A DNA stretch of 64,000 bases, taken from positions 620,001-684,000 of the forward strand of contig CM066304.1 in NCBI GenBank assembly GCA_033807695.1. The letters run 5' to 3'. This document shows, piece after piece, positions 12,123 to 26,815 of the stretch. Every line of letters begins with the position of its first letter. The stretch's first letter is position 1. This DNA comes from Daedaleopsis sinensis. Lineage: Eukaryota > Basidiomycota > Agaricomycetes > Polyporales > Polyporaceae. The notes beneath the pieces are model-generated. The model saw nothing but the letters and a program-made list of their open reading frames with translations, did not search any database and was not told the DNA's origin. Both the position numbers and the translations under genes were made by a program.

Positions 12123-14312
12123 AGCAGGTACTCTTATATGGGCGGGGCGTACGCGCAGGGTTTTTGGCGTCAGTCGCGCATATCCTGAGGGTGCTGTCGC
12201 ATGCATTGCCAACATGCGTTGCCCTACTGTGTGTCGGTCAGACCTCTACGTATGATTTAGTTGTTGGTAGGCGGTAGCGATCAGCAGGCTCTTGCAATGT
12301 AATATAGGTGAACACTCACTTCGCAATTGGGATTTGTAGTACCGTGACTCTACTGTATACTACAGTCTCACACATCCACTCTGTTACTTGACAGGCGGAA
12401 AGCGAGGCGTACAACTGTGCTGTAATAGAAAAGCTTACTGGAAATTCGCCTTCGGGGCAGCCCCCTTACACAGCCGTTAAGCAGTAGAGGTTGATGTCGC
12501 CATACGAGCGCAAACAAGCAATAGTACTTGATTGTCCACTGTCGTCGTGGCGGTGCCTGCCATGTTTTCGGTCCCAGAATATCGGCGTTGCGTACTCATC
12601 CACTTTGGTCTGAGGGAATCAGATGTGCGCATGAATCGACAGGAACTTACCGCATCGTCGATTGAGAGCTCTACGAGTCTGCGGCCCCTCGATATTCTTG
12701 GCGGCTCATAGATGAGTACGCTACGGCGGATTTTACATTACTGATAGACCTTCTCGGGGAGTGGATAGACCACGACACTGGCGACCACTCCGCTCCTTAT
12801 AGGATATCAGAACGATAACAAGGGACATTAACACTCACGAAAGAATTACACAGGAGTGCCACGGACGGCAAAGAGGTTGAGACCAGCTCATACTTGCTCA
12901 TGAGACGGCACCTTGAAGTAACTGCCACGTCGTATCCCCTCCTCTTGCAGGCCCCAGCGCCGTCTGGCCTGGAGAGCATATGTCGTCCCTCCCACATAAG
13001 AGAGACGCGTTCTTGTATCTTCAGAGAATCGACGAGGTTCGTCGAAAGCGCAAGATCGTTCCGAGGAACAGTACAACCAGCCCAGAGGAATCGTTGGTAC
13101 CGTTGGTAGTGGAGGAGTCGGCGACGCCGTTCGTTGACAGTCATTCCGGTGATGAAGACATGCGTGTCAGGTAGAAAGACTACTTATGAGCATCTCAGGT
13201 CAAAAGGCATGCGGTATGATGCATTGATGGACGGAAGAACGTATACATAGTACTAGGTACAGGGTTTAGCGCTTAGCCTGAAACGCCGGCGCCAAGACTC
13301 GAGGTCAATCCCACGACAGCCTCCTCCGACTCTAGATTTCAACATTTCACTTCTCATCCAGATCATGCATGACCTATCGAATGACCTCCGATCTCAGTTT
13401 GCACTGACGTCAACATAGCCGGCGCCCTGACCTCGCACAAATGTACGCTTGATCAACTATCAACACATAGCTACATGAACCGCCCAAGTATCCTCGCGCT
13501 ATTGGCCGCACCAAGGAAGTTGACAGGATGATTGCTAATAAGCGGCCAAGGGTACTCAGCTAACTGAGCTTTCGACATCCACTCATCTAACCTACCATAG
13601 GTGCGTGAGTCTGCCTTCTCGATAAGTATATTTACTGGTGACGTCCATGCGTTTGTCGACTCGGAGACATGTGCGGACATATGCATACAGGTCATCCTAC
13701 TTACTCTGGAACGTTTGTTTAATCGTACCATTGTCAGTTCGCGAGCTACTGAGACATATTATTCAGAAAGCCTCAGGATTCAGCGCTGCAGCTGCTGCCA
13801 GTGTCCCTACTACTTAGTACCAGATACGCGGATGGTCATGCGTTCGATATCTCCGAGCTAATGATAGTAGAAGATCGTAGAAGGCTCCTTGGCAAGCTGA
13901 TGTCAGAGATCCCGCAGGGGTCTCGAAAGGCAACTTCGCAGCAATAATCACCGTTCAAAGCCCCCCAACCTACTTATCAAGAGTACTTAGAGAGTAAGTC
14001 AAGAGTAAGTATCGTGTCCTAGCTCACGATCCCTTCGTAATCCCGCCCATGACACCCCCCGTCTCCCCAGGACCCAGGCGTCAGTATCCAGTAATGGTAT
14101 CGCGGTCTCCCGAAGGTTGAAATCAGTATACTTATGTATCGTTATGCGACAGAATTGCCGTCACCCGTGACTGCTTGGCCCGACTTCTTCGGGACTTCCC
14201 CCCGTCTTAGGCCCATATAACGTTTGGGGTGTCGGCCTCGGTCAAAATTTTCGAGAACGCTTCCCAAGGCTTCCCACCACCCCGCCATCGTCCGCTATAT
14301 ATCGTCGTGACT
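12123..14312. other. Long intergenic stretch, no gene recognised
   Basis: About 2.2 kb without a recognisable protein. Open frames on both strands at 12797-13174 (up to 115 codons) show no known motif and overlap each other antisense. The last 120 bases before 14313 contain CATATAAC near 14214, a candidate TATA element for the phenol hydroxylase-like gene. Confidence 0.4.
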
Positions 14313-16972
<2,660 letters not shown>

Positions 16973-17572
16973 TACGGATTCGCACGTTTGCATGGGCGAA
17001 GTACGAGCATTCACCTACCCTCGGGCTCTGAGAGACGTTCAGTGTTTCTGATCGTGGAACAGGTGCCTCCGCGTTTTTATGAAATTTGACTGTACGATTA
17101 GAGGCTCCTTTGGACGCTGTTCGGTATGTAGTATGCTTGCATTCCTTCGCACAACGATGAGTCTGCGTCGGGTAGATGCTATGAGGAGCGATGGTCGCCG
17201 TACACTGCTTACACGCGACGACTGGAAACTGATCGTCCGTCTATTGACTTCCTCAGCTTCGACTGTAGTGATGGTTGAAAGCTACTGCACGTGACTCTAG
17301 TGCCTCTTGAATGCTGGTTTTGATCCGGCTTTCGAACTCTTGTGCATACGACCTTAGGCTCGGACAACGCACCGAATTTATGAGATCGAATATCATCCTA
17401 AGCAGCCAATGCCTGCCAATGTCCGTACACGGTGAAGCGGATATATGAGGTACTGGGCTGGCAGGTCGCTGCAAACTATACAGCAGATTAAAGATCTGTA
17501 GTAGCTTGTAAGTAAGCCGAACAGTCCACACATATATTCCGTGACTTGAGACTCACTGTTCGGGCTGCGTTT
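16973..17572. other. Convergent intergenic region
   Basis: Lies between the 3' ends of the plus-strand phenol hydroxylase-like gene and the minus-strand DUF6533 gene and presumably contains both terminators. No further gene was seen. Confidence 0.45.
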
Positions 17573-19167
17573 CTAACGGCCAAGACTTGCTTCATGATTG
17601 CGCTCTTCCGTGTGCTCGTCTCCCCCGGATGCCTCGATTTCCCGTTCCGCCCCCTCGGCGGAACCAAACGAGTCAGCTCTACGTGCGAAATACACGGATT
17701 GGGCTGCCAGTGAATCCTCGTTCAGGATGGAACTGCTTTGAAGCTCTCCACCCACGACCCTCCGATGAGCCTCTTGTAGGTCGAGAAGGAAGCGGGATAC
17801 CAAGATTGAGGTGATTCTGTTGCATACATGTTTGTGCTTGTCAATCTGTGTCGTGTGTTTTATCCTGAACAATTACGTTGGATACGTACACTTCGATGAA
17901 TACTGTCACATATCCATAACTCAATCCTTGCAATGCAACGTGGATCTAAAGGCCAAAATACCCATCATGACTTCGAGCTCGAGTAAAAGTGACGAAGTAA
18001 TCACTTACCGAGCACAGGGACAAAACGAGGTGTAAACAGTGCATAACTAGCAGCACTCTTCCGGCGTAGGCATTAGCATCCACATATACCGAGGGAGTTG
18101 CATGGATATCTTACATAAAATACACAGAGCCTTGGTAGACGTCAATGACATGGCTTGACGGAGAGTGTTGAGCATGGCGTACCGTTGTGAAGGATAACTT
18201 CTGGTAGAGATAAAGCGCTTCCGTTGCAAATACTGTGAATTATCTCTTTGCGAGATATTGTGAACCAGGTGACAACGAGAAGGAGCAGGTCGGCGACCAT
18301 GAAGCATGTCCGGCACGCGATGACAACTGTGTTGACCAGTATTAGAGGAGCGCAAACTTGCTGGATTTGTACACTTACACCTAGATACTTATAGGGTCTA
18401 TAACTGTGCATCCAAACATAGGATCGACGTATCCTGTGAAACCAATTGGATAGAGCGACTACTCCGAAGAGGTGATGGTCGCTATCAGGTACACTCTGCC
18501 ACGAGTGACTTCATTTGGTACTCACAATGTTCAACGCAGGAGTCGTCATGTATAAAATGAATATCACGATCCCAAGGAGCTTGCTTTGGCTGAGTGCGAA
18601 CCCTCGGAGAGCCGAGAATACTAGATGACAACGCCGTGAGCACGAGCCTCGTATTCTGGAGCTAGCTGAGAAACTATTGACTCACCGGCCCAGGGGGCAT
18701 ACTGTAAAAGGGTAAACGCAAGAGCCGTCTTGACGGCAGAGACACATCTGGTGTAATGCATTTAGTCGACCTCCGAATCTGACGATCGACTGCGTGCACA
18801 CCTCTGAAATGATGTTGAGTCGGACACGCCGTGAACGCGATAGTATCAGGAATCAAGTCGTACCTCGTCTGACATCGGCACGAATCCGAGAAGATTGGCT
18901 ATCCTCAGAACCAGTGTAAGGTATCGATTGATACCGAACAGCATCGTCGCGCCTCTCGAGCTCTTGTCCCAGAATAGTTCGGTTTCCCTGTCCAATGTAA
19001 GAGTATACTCGTATAGTACGAGTGCTTGACAATCATAGTTAGCATCTTTAACCTTGTGACTGGTCGGACCGACACGTACCTGCCGAAGCAACTCTGCCAT
19101 AGGAGTTCGTAGCACTGATGACTCGGATGCGCGCGCATGAGCGAGGAAGTCGGTCGGGCAGGGACAT
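17573..19167 (-). CDS. DUF6533-domain multi-spanning membrane protein
   Basis: Basidiomycete-specific membrane protein of unknown function with about seven predicted membrane spans. Rebuilt exons: 19167-19080, 19024-18864, 18803-18802, 18747-18686, 18620-18526, 18458-18389, 18326-18183, 18130-18115, 18057-18009, 17945-17890 and 17816-17573. Together they give 329 codons with stop. The DUF6533 signature is clear (LVLYEYTLTLDRETELFW, LLFG-type NRYLTLVLRIANLLGF, PMSDE), followed by LQYAPWAVFSALRGFALS, CFMVADLLLLVVTWF, GSVYFIVLLVMHCLHL and ITSILVSRFLLDLQEAHRR near the end. The third exon in this model is only two bases (AG). It keeps the frame and supplies an Arg-Cys after PMSDE. An alternative acceptor at the AAG before ACGGCT also keeps frame but drops seven residues. 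The tail after RRV is hydrophilic and likely cytoplasmic. Family assignment is strong; exon 3 is inference. Confidence 0.85.
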
Positions 19168-20025
19168 CGCTACTCACAGACTTTGATATGCATCAATAGT
19201 ACTAGTGTTGGAGGAAATGCTACTGACTAAGAACATGATGTCACGAGAGTGTGTAGAGAAGGAAGGATAGAGGAATTTGGAGGTCATGACTCTCTGAGGT
19301 CGGCTTTTATGCACCCATCCCACGTCGACTTGGTCATGTTGAAGGCATGAAATTAATCCTTGGAATCCAAGTATACAGCTGTCAGTCGTGCATGACCGGA
19401 ATGTACGGCTGTGTGCCCGCCCGACGTTTAGGCATGCATGGACAGCGGGTTGCTCGCACTGGCCCGCACAACGAATCTTCCGGATAGGCAATCCTTATCC
19501 GAGAGCGATTCCATTCCCGCTGTCCGAGTCAAAAGAGAGGAGGAAGATAGCAACGCACGGTGTTGAGCTATGTTAACATGTCAGACCTATGTCGTTTATT
19601 GAGCATGCAAGAGAAGTACACACTCACTCCTGCTATCATTAGACATCGACGTAGCGGGCAAACGGTGGCGGGCCATACGTTAGCGCCGACGTTTATGTCC
19701 TTTCATGATTCGAGCGGAGCACGAAAATCTCTGAAGCAGGCGACTCTCTCGGAGGGTGAATGAACTTGTCTGGATCCAGGGGGGTTCAAACAGGCCCAGT
19801 GTGACGATCGTCGAATAACTCGATATATTAAAACGTGCGCTCATCACACGGTACACAAAGTACCGCGCTCGTTGCGTACAGATCATGAGTCGTAGGATAC
19901 TACCAAGCCAAAGTCCAAATATCTCACTAAAAAGAGAGTGCGGCTCTCGTCAGACAAATGTCCGAGCATCGAGCCATGCGTTAATGTGTTATGAGGTATG
20001 GTCTCTCGCACGAATGTGCGCACAT
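19168..20025. other. Intergenic, no gene recognised
   Basis: Upstream region of the DUF6533 gene and downstream region of the secreted-protein gene, both on the minus strand. Open frames are short and without motifs. Confidence 0.4.
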
Positions 20026-20766
20026 TCAGCAGTTGCCCTCGCTCACGACGTACGAGCTGTAGGTGAAGTAGTCGGCGAAGTTGCTAAGCGGGATCGAGCG
20101 GTCGCATTCGGCAGTCCTAGAGAACCACTTGTGTCAGCCGCAATCGGACCAGCATATGAGACGAGAGGATCCATATACCAGTCAACGATGTTGTTGTAGT
20201 ACCCGATGACCTGGTCGGCGCTGTCGGGATACGGGCCGTTGCTCTTGGATAGAGCGCTAAACACATTCCGGGTCAGCACAACAGCTCTGTCAACAAAGGA
20301 GTAGCGAGAGGCTCACCGGTAGAAGCCGTCGATGAAGTTCTGCTGGGTAATGAAGTGCGCGTTGGTCGAGATCGACTGGATGAGCTGTACGAGGGTGGCG
20401 TCAGTCTTGCACAGCTCCCGGAGTAGTACACCGAGCACCACGTACTTCGTTCGTCACATGGAGGTTCTCGCTAGACGGAGCCGCCGCGCCGAAGTCGTTG
20501 TCGTTGACGACCGCGTCGATGAACGCCTGCACGTTGCGCTTGGGGCCGGTGGGCTCGGGGGTGTCGTCGGGGCAGGTGGAGCCGAACAGGCAGGCGTCGT
20601 GCGCGAAGAAGTCGCTGTAGTCCGTGTTCTGGATCTGGGACGCGCAGGTGACGCGGAGGGCGCTGCACCAGGCGAAGAAACTGCCTTGACGCTTCTCAGC
20701 CGCGGGCATGGCGGCCGCGGAGAGGGCGAGGGTAACGGGGAGGATGAGCGACGAGAGGGCGACCAT
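20026..20766 (-). CDS. Small secreted protein, conserved-hypothetical type
   Basis: Begins MVALSSLILPVTLALSAAAM, a clear signal peptide, followed by AAEKRQ, a possible Kex2-type Lys-Arg processing site. Exon 1 (20766-20446) encodes a Cys-containing region (WCSALRVTCASQ, DACLFGSTCPDD). Exon 2 (20405-20317) reads TDATLVQLIQSISTNAHFI, and exon 3 starts at 20256 with ALSKSNGPYPDSADQVIGYY. The C-terminus is uncertain. Reading through gives a stop at 20043. A different junction gives the more protein-like NFADYFTYSSYVVSEGNC and a stop at 20026, but I could not find a donor in the right phase for it. The function is unknown. The signal peptide, Cys content and size of about 200 residues fit an extracellular protein, possibly an effector-like or wall-associated one. 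Confidence 0.75.
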
Positions 20767-20892
20767 GGTGGAAGTAAGAGAGACTGGAAAGTGCGAAGAG
20801 GGTGGGGAGAATGTGTGAAGTGAGATCACTCGAGGTGAATGTGAATGCGAGTAGTCGAGTGACTTGGGTTAGAGGTGTGTCGAGTGCGTCCC

Positions 20893-20899
20893 TTTATAC
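20893..20899 (-). promoter_or_regulatory. TATA box of the secreted-protein gene
   Basis: The minus strand reads GGTATAAAGG about 127 nt before the start codon at 20766. The intervening leader is CT-rich on the coding strand, as usual for highly expressed fungal genes. Confidence 0.5.
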
Positions 20900-22551
20900 C
20901 CAGTGAGCCCGGCGGACTATGACCGAGAATGCGATCGAAACAGTGGTGGAGCCGTCGCATAGAAGTCGCTGGCACCGGCCTCGCAGTCGATTCGTCGGTT
21001 GGCCAGACGAAGGTGTTTTCAGCGTCAGCCTGGAAGCACCGGGCTTACCGATTAGTCGGGACAGCCGAACAGTGCAGGATGTCACTCGTCGGGGATCGTC
21101 CCCACCAATAATCATTAGCCGATGCCGCTGCAGTGCTGCAGTGCAAGTTGTTCACCTCCAGTGAGATACCAGAGTGAGCTTATAGCGGTAAATAGGGCTC
21201 ACCAAGTTTTGCACGACGCAACTGGTCAATACACAAGGAACTTGAGACGGACGAAGCCCCGGTGTATACACGACTAACCCTTGATAAGGCTCAGACACTA
21301 CTCAAGTCATAGGAACCGTACCAGAAAGCTGTTGCAGCTTGAATCTCTAGCGTTTCTCCAGATCCGCGACGCGTGCAAAGGTCTTGGCAGAGCCCGGAGA
21401 TCCGCCGGGCTCGGTCTTGATAGACCGTAAACACCCCATGTGCGAGCATGGACGAAACTATCCGGAGTAGGCTACTAGTCGGTAAAGAACGTAAGCATTT
21501 TTGATGGCGAAATGGACGCCATGCCAGGCCACCATGCCCTTCGGACAGAAGCACCCACCGTGTACAAGTGCAACCTCAAGGCTGCCTTTAAAGATCGGCA
21601 GTCGCATCGGCCAACGAGAGCGAAGACTCGGCTGAGATGCCGGTTGCATATAGTGAACTGTGTGGTCTTGTCTTATGTTGTTGTGACTGAAGTCGAGAAC
21701 CTGGTATACTTTCATAAATTCTACGAGGGAGGCTGATGACTCACCTGTCCTTGTACACTCTTTTTGCTGTGTATACGTGGTGAAATGGCAGCCGAGGCGA
21801 CATGCTGCCGAAGGAAGGAACGTCGCACGCCGCATGGTCAAAGAGGGCTCGGCATTCGAGCCTCAAGGCCTCAACCCGGGGCAGTCATATCGCCGTAGGT
21901 TGACAAAAAGAAGCATAGCTATACCTACGCCTCATGTAAGTACTGGACTGGGTGCCAACGCGGCAACGCCTCTTGGGGAGTCGCCAGTACATGTTCGGGC
22001 ATACATAGGAGAGTGCAATGCGTGCGCATTCCGTGTGACCACTTTGCATTGGATCCATTGGTAAGGGGTGGGTAAGTTCAACGTATGACATCACATGCTT
22101 GGTATCCCGAGGATGATGGTACGTGACCGACTCGTTTGCATCGTAAAGGACTTCAAGTCTACAAGTCTGTTGTAACCTGTCAGTTAGAATATCTCGAGTC
22201 TCAAGTCACGTTCTACACCTACTTTTCATATGCACTACTACTCTGGCGCGTGTCGCGATAGATACACAAGCTGACGAGAAGAGGAGGAGGTTCGAGATCT
22301 CCAAAGGAGATATTTTAGTCGCCCATTGCACTCACCGGCAAAAGCCGGACAGCTGCGATATAGGCGCCATAGATGCTGCGGCAGACTTGAGCTTGCACCG
22401 TCACCATTCAATTCATAGAATTGCAGTCGGTACGACTGTGTCTTCATCCTCGTCAACAGACTGCTCTGCTCAACCTGGCTTCATATTATCTATCATCCTC
22501 AATCTGGTAGTTGTAACGTCAACTGGGAGCTTGGAGTCGGCCATCCATAAC
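20900..22551. other. Intergenic, possible unrecognised minus-strand exons
   Basis: About 1.65 kb without a gene I can name. At 22240-22450 the minus strand has a good GTGAGT donor (near 22340) and a plausible acceptor flanking short open frames, so an unidentified gene or relic is possible. Nothing matched a known family. Confidence 0.35.
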
Positions 22552-24362
22552 ATGAGGTACGCGTAGTCTTTTATGCTATTATAAATCTAGCCCCCGCCTC
22601 ATTCGACGACAGCTCAGATCCAGATGTCTTAAGAGCCGACCATCTGTGCGGACCGTACTACGGTTTACCACCAATTCCCACCGGTCTCCGCCAGAGCCTG
22701 CTTGCGACATCAGGCACAGAGACGACGCATGGGCGGTTTACGGGCTGCAGTCGTGAACTCGAACCTGAACAGCAGAGTGTCAATGCACTCCTCAACGCCG
22801 ATGCCCTCATCAACCGACTCCCGCCCGAGTTGCTCGGGGAAATCTTTTTCCACCTACACAGCCGCAACGTGGTGACTTGGACCACGATCCTCACCGTGTG
22901 CCGACATTGGTTTGTCGTTGCAGCAACGACGCCTCGTATATGGTGCTATCTCTTTGTTGGCAACTATACAAACTTCTTGCGTACTGGGCTTGCCCGATCA
23001 AAAAGTTGCTCGTTCTCTCTCATGGTGGAGCCGGAAGCATCGCTGGATACATGGAGGGCTCTTCTAGATATCCTCGACCCACACACTCACCGCCTGCGCG
23101 AGCTCGACACCGGAGCAAATGCCCGCTCGGACGTGTCGCTCATCGCCCCTTACCTGAGACGACATGCTATGCCCAAGCTTGAAAAAATCAGGATCACCGT
23201 AGTCGAGCCTTACAGTGATCGCCTCAGTGACAATCTCTTCTATTTTCCGTCTGTGCGGTACCCGCGCCTCACTTCGCTCTCCCTATTCTCTACTATCATT
23301 CCTCCATCTTCATCTATCATCCGGCAACTCACGAGTTTGGACCTCCGGGAACCGCAGTGCGAACAAGACCCATACCTAACCTGTGACATCATCGTCACCA
23401 TTTTGCGCAATTGTGTCAATATCAAATCGCTCAATATTGCAAGCGTGGTCACCTACGACGAAGATGACGCCCCACTTCCCGCAGAAGAACGCATAGTGCT
23501 CACCAAGCTCCAAGATCTCTTCATTGGGGTTTATAATTCACTTCTTTCCCACATCCTCCACGCCGTCGCCATTCCCTCGACATGTATGAGCGCGGTCATA
23601 TGGCCACTGGACGATGAAGTTGAAGAACACCAGGGTATCCGTGACGTCCTCGAGGAACACAGGAGTTCGCTGCCCATCTTGAGCCGTATCGAGACCGTCA
23701 CGGCGAGGATATCGATAATCGAAGACTGCCCTGATAGATACATGCTCACAGGCATGGCAGGCCCCTGTACTGCCGATGCCGCATGTGAGGACCGACCGTC
23801 GAGCAGGGACATCGAGCTACGCATGCCCTTATCTGAACTCGAAGAAGAGCGCCCTTCTGGCTCCATCGTCTCCGACGATCTCGTCAACATCTTCCGCGGT
23901 TCACCCCTCGAGGATCTGTTCATCGACGTTGGTGCCGCCTGGAATCGTGACATCGACTGGCACAAGATCTTCTCCTCGTTCCCGACCCTCCGCACCTTCA
24001 CGCTACACGGCGTCGGAGAGCTATCTACCATTCTGTCCATCTTTGCAGCACTCCAGCCGGACGACGCACCGGAGGAGCCCGACGGGACCACAGACGATAA
24101 GCGCCTAGTGTGCGCGAAGCTTCGGGAGATGTTCTTCGATGGCATAACTCCATCGCTGTGCCCCGTGGACTTGGATGCGGTCACCGACTGCTTGCGGCGG
24201 AGAGCAGCCTGCTTGGGCAGCACAAAAGCACTCGACAAGCTCACGTTCGGGTTCGAGCAAGATTCGGAGATGATGGTCGCGCTCTGGGAGGCCGTAAAAC
24301 CGGTGGTTCTCACCCCGCAGCTGGGCGTTTGGGTTCGGGTGGGCATTCCCTCCACTATGTGA
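22552..24362 (+). CDS. F-box protein with leucine-rich C-terminal region
   Basis: Probable substrate-recognition subunit of an SCF ubiquitin ligase. The main exon (22613-24362) has no ATG at its head. A 5-nt first exon, ATGAG at 22552-22556, followed by a 56-nt intron (GTACGC...GACAG), joins in frame to give MSSDPDVLRADHL and 584 residues in total. The F-box lies at about residues 60-105 (INRLPPELLGEIFFHL, then VCRHWFVVAATTPRIWCYL). The rest resembles the irregular leucine-rich repeats common in Agaricomycete F-box proteins (LTSLSLFSTII, LTSLDLREPQC, NCVNIKSLNIAS, FPTLRTFTLHGVGEL). Such genes are strongly expanded in these fungi. The target is unknown. The tiny first exon is inferred; an unseen upstream exon is the alternative. 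Confidence 0.82.
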
Positions 24363-25701
24363 CGCTAGATATAACGCTGACTCGTTGACAGGTTCAGGAA
24401 GATGATTGAAAATAGCAATTGCGTGAATTTAGCGCGATTATACCCCGTTACGTTCGTGGAGAGGTGTCGTAGTATTCTTGGCTCATTGCTTCTTGGTCTA
24501 CACATTGGTGTATCAGTCTCACAATACTACTTGCTTGGCGCTCACTGCTCGCTACTGCCCTTTCAATGATGTAGTGGCTATCTATTCAATGGAACAGGGA
24601 ACAGTCTCGGCCTCGCCACCTATCCTCGAAGCTGGCGGTAAATCTCCAGTTCCGATAAACTGAGGCCCATGATCGAGGCTACTGGTGCTGTATGCTTCAG
24701 ACACGATGCCTGAGGATGTCCCATAGTACTACGTGTCACATCGTTGGCGCAAAAATCAAAATCTTCATGTGTGATGCCGCCGGTCACGTCGAGAAAAGTA
24801 TAATGGGTAGCCTTGGGTAGCGGGGAGATTGTTGGCAACCGATCTCGAGAGCAAGTGAGTCGCGAGTGGCTGCGTTCCTGTTCAAGGCGCACAGCGTCAG
24901 GCAATTCTCAACCTACGAGAAGTCGCTCGATGTGCAAGTGTGTATAACACCTGCTACTTGGCAAAAGCAGAAGGATCCACCGACCCCATCGCATTCGGAG
25001 GGAGGTAGAACACGGGTCAACGCAGTCAACGCACTAGTCCCTGGACAAGCCTCCTCGGGGAATTACGTGGCAGCTTGCATGCTTCGACTAGAAAGCTCGA
25101 ATATGTTTATCTGCGGATTGACCACCCCGGGCCGCGATAGTAAGTATTCTTCGGTCATTGAGGAAGATAGCGACCAGATCTCAGTGCAAGATTCGGCGTC
25201 GAGTAGCGTTGAGTATGAGCGCAGGAGGATGCATTGTACTGTAGTAACACAATCAATATCCTGGATTCAAGAGTGAGAACGCCGAACGGTGAGCTGTCGA
25301 CGTAGCCATATCTAAAAGTCCGATTCAATCAGTTGCCAGTTGGAAGTGACCCACCACGTCAGGCACGCGTGCATACTAGGTACGAGGTGTCGGAAGTGAG
25401 CATCGAAGAGGGCGGGCGTACGTGCTGACCGCACTACTTTCGCCGCGCGCATCCTGCAGGTGAAATGGTCCCGGGTATGATTTTAAAACTTAGTCCGATA
25501 CAACATGAGAGCGTGCGAGACGACCCTACATCCTGCCTACATCCATATGCAAATCCAAGTAGTTACGGCAACCTGCCGTGCGTGTGAGACATCGCCTGCC
25601 ATATACTTCCGGCCGGCCATATGTCCAGATGGGCCTTGCGATACGGTCATATGTGACCGCAAACCTCAAAAAACGCCGACTGTGGACGCGCGCCGAGTCG
25701 C
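24363..25701. other. Convergent intergenic region, no gene recognised
   Basis: Between the 3' ends of the F-box gene and the Kre9-like gene. A 136-codon plus-strand frame at 24866-25276 has no recognisable motif, signal peptide or conserved pattern and is not called. Confidence 0.4.
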
Positions 25702-26815
25702 TCAGGGCATCACCGCGAACACGACAGCCGTCAGGCACATCGCGACCGCACCCACGAGCACGCTCGCGCGGGCGCCGCTGAGCGCGCCGTTGTTCCCGCC
25801 CGCTGACCCGTTCCCGTTCGAGGTCGAGTTCGAGTTCGTGCCAGAGCCCGACTGCTGCGAAGGGGCCGAGGTGACGGCGCCCGTGGTCTGCGGGGTCGTG
25901 CTAGGCGAAGTAGTGGGGGACGTCGTCGGAGAGGTTGTCGGGGACGTCGTGGGCGACGTGGTAGGCGAGGTCGTCGGGGAGGTGGTGGGGCCGCCTGCGC
26001 CGGTCGTCGGGCTGGTGGTCGGGCCTGCACCGTCCGAGAGGTAGCTCGGGGGTGGGACCGCCTTCGATGGGTCGGCGAGCGCGCCGACGCCCCAGGGTAT
26101 CTTGTCGCCATTGGGCTGCAAGGCGTTAGCGGGAGGGGTCGTCTTCCCGTTCGCGTCCGCGATCGTCCAGCGCGTGGTCCAGGTGAGGTTCGTGGGGGCG
26201 GCGGGCGTAGAGAACTGGTAGAAGTAGATGGCAGAGTTGGGCACGACCTATGCGCGGGTGAGTGATAGTGGGGATATGGTGCGCGCGGGGCCCGGGGAGT
26301 ATGTTCAAATGGAGAATTGGGGTGGAGGTGCCAGATGGGGGAGGCAGGAGATCAAAGATCGATCAGATCATCAGGTGTCGGTTCTGGGGTGGTAGACTGG
26401 AATAATAGCACTCACATCTGGGCAGGGATAACTGAACGAGGTCTTCGACGCGTCAGTCCCGTCGAACTTCGCGACAGCTGAGTGACGGAGGGTGGACCGG
26501 AGCAGAAAAGAGACGCATGTTCAATCGTCTCACGCGACGTGCGGATCCGAGAAAGGGGTACTTACTGGTAATATGGTTCATGTGTAGGTTGTCTCCGGAC
26601 ATGAGCTGCACGTTCGTCTCCTTCCACTGGCCTGACGGGTCAGGAGTCCATTGGAATGTACACTGGGCGCCTTCCTTGAACGAGTCGCCGGGGCCAGGCG
26701 CGGTAGGTACAACTCCGGGTAGCGCATCTGCGGGTGCAGCAGCAGCGTTCACGAAGCCGGCAGCTGCATTGTGCGAGGCGAGTACTTCGGCGAGAAGGCG
26801 GTTGAATCCACGCAT
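25702..26815 (-). CDS. Kre9/Knh1-like Ser/Thr-rich, probably GPI-anchored wall protein
   Basis: Likely cell-surface protein of the yeast cell-wall synthesis Kre9/Knh1 family. Three exons (26815-26566, 26477-26416, 26247-25702) give 285 residues. The conserved domain covers residues about 35-135: GVVPTAPGPGDSFKEGAQC, FQWTPDPSGQW, VAKFDGTDASKTSFSYPCPD, AIYFYQFSTPAAPTNLTWT and RWTIADANG. A Thr/Ser/Pro repeat tail, an Asn/Gly/Ser spacer and a terminal hydrophobic stretch ending VLVGAVAMCLTAVVFAVMP follow, which is typical of a GPI-anchor signal. The N-terminus (MRGFNRLLAEVLASHNAAAG) is a weak signal peptide for a secreted protein, so the true start may be in an upstream exon I did not find. The tail is expected to be O-mannosylated. 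Confidence 0.88.
25894..25988 (-). repeat. 12-bp coding repeat (Thr-Ser-Pro-Thr units)
   Basis: About seven imperfect 12-bp units within the wall-protein gene encode consecutive TSPT repeats. A period divisible by three keeps frame, so copy number could vary between strains without breaking the gene. Confidence 0.75.

Noticed and set aside
12797..13174. Overlapping frames on both strands
   Set aside because: Neither strand shows a family motif, and splice signals did not extend either into a longer product.
20332..20823. Plus-strand 163-codon frame
   Set aside because: Antisense shadow of the secreted-protein exon, which has a signal peptide and consistent splice sites.
25505..26044. Plus-strand 179-codon frame with Val/Gly repeats
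   Set aside because: Antisense of the TSPT repeat in the Kre9-like gene; the repeat keeps both strands open.
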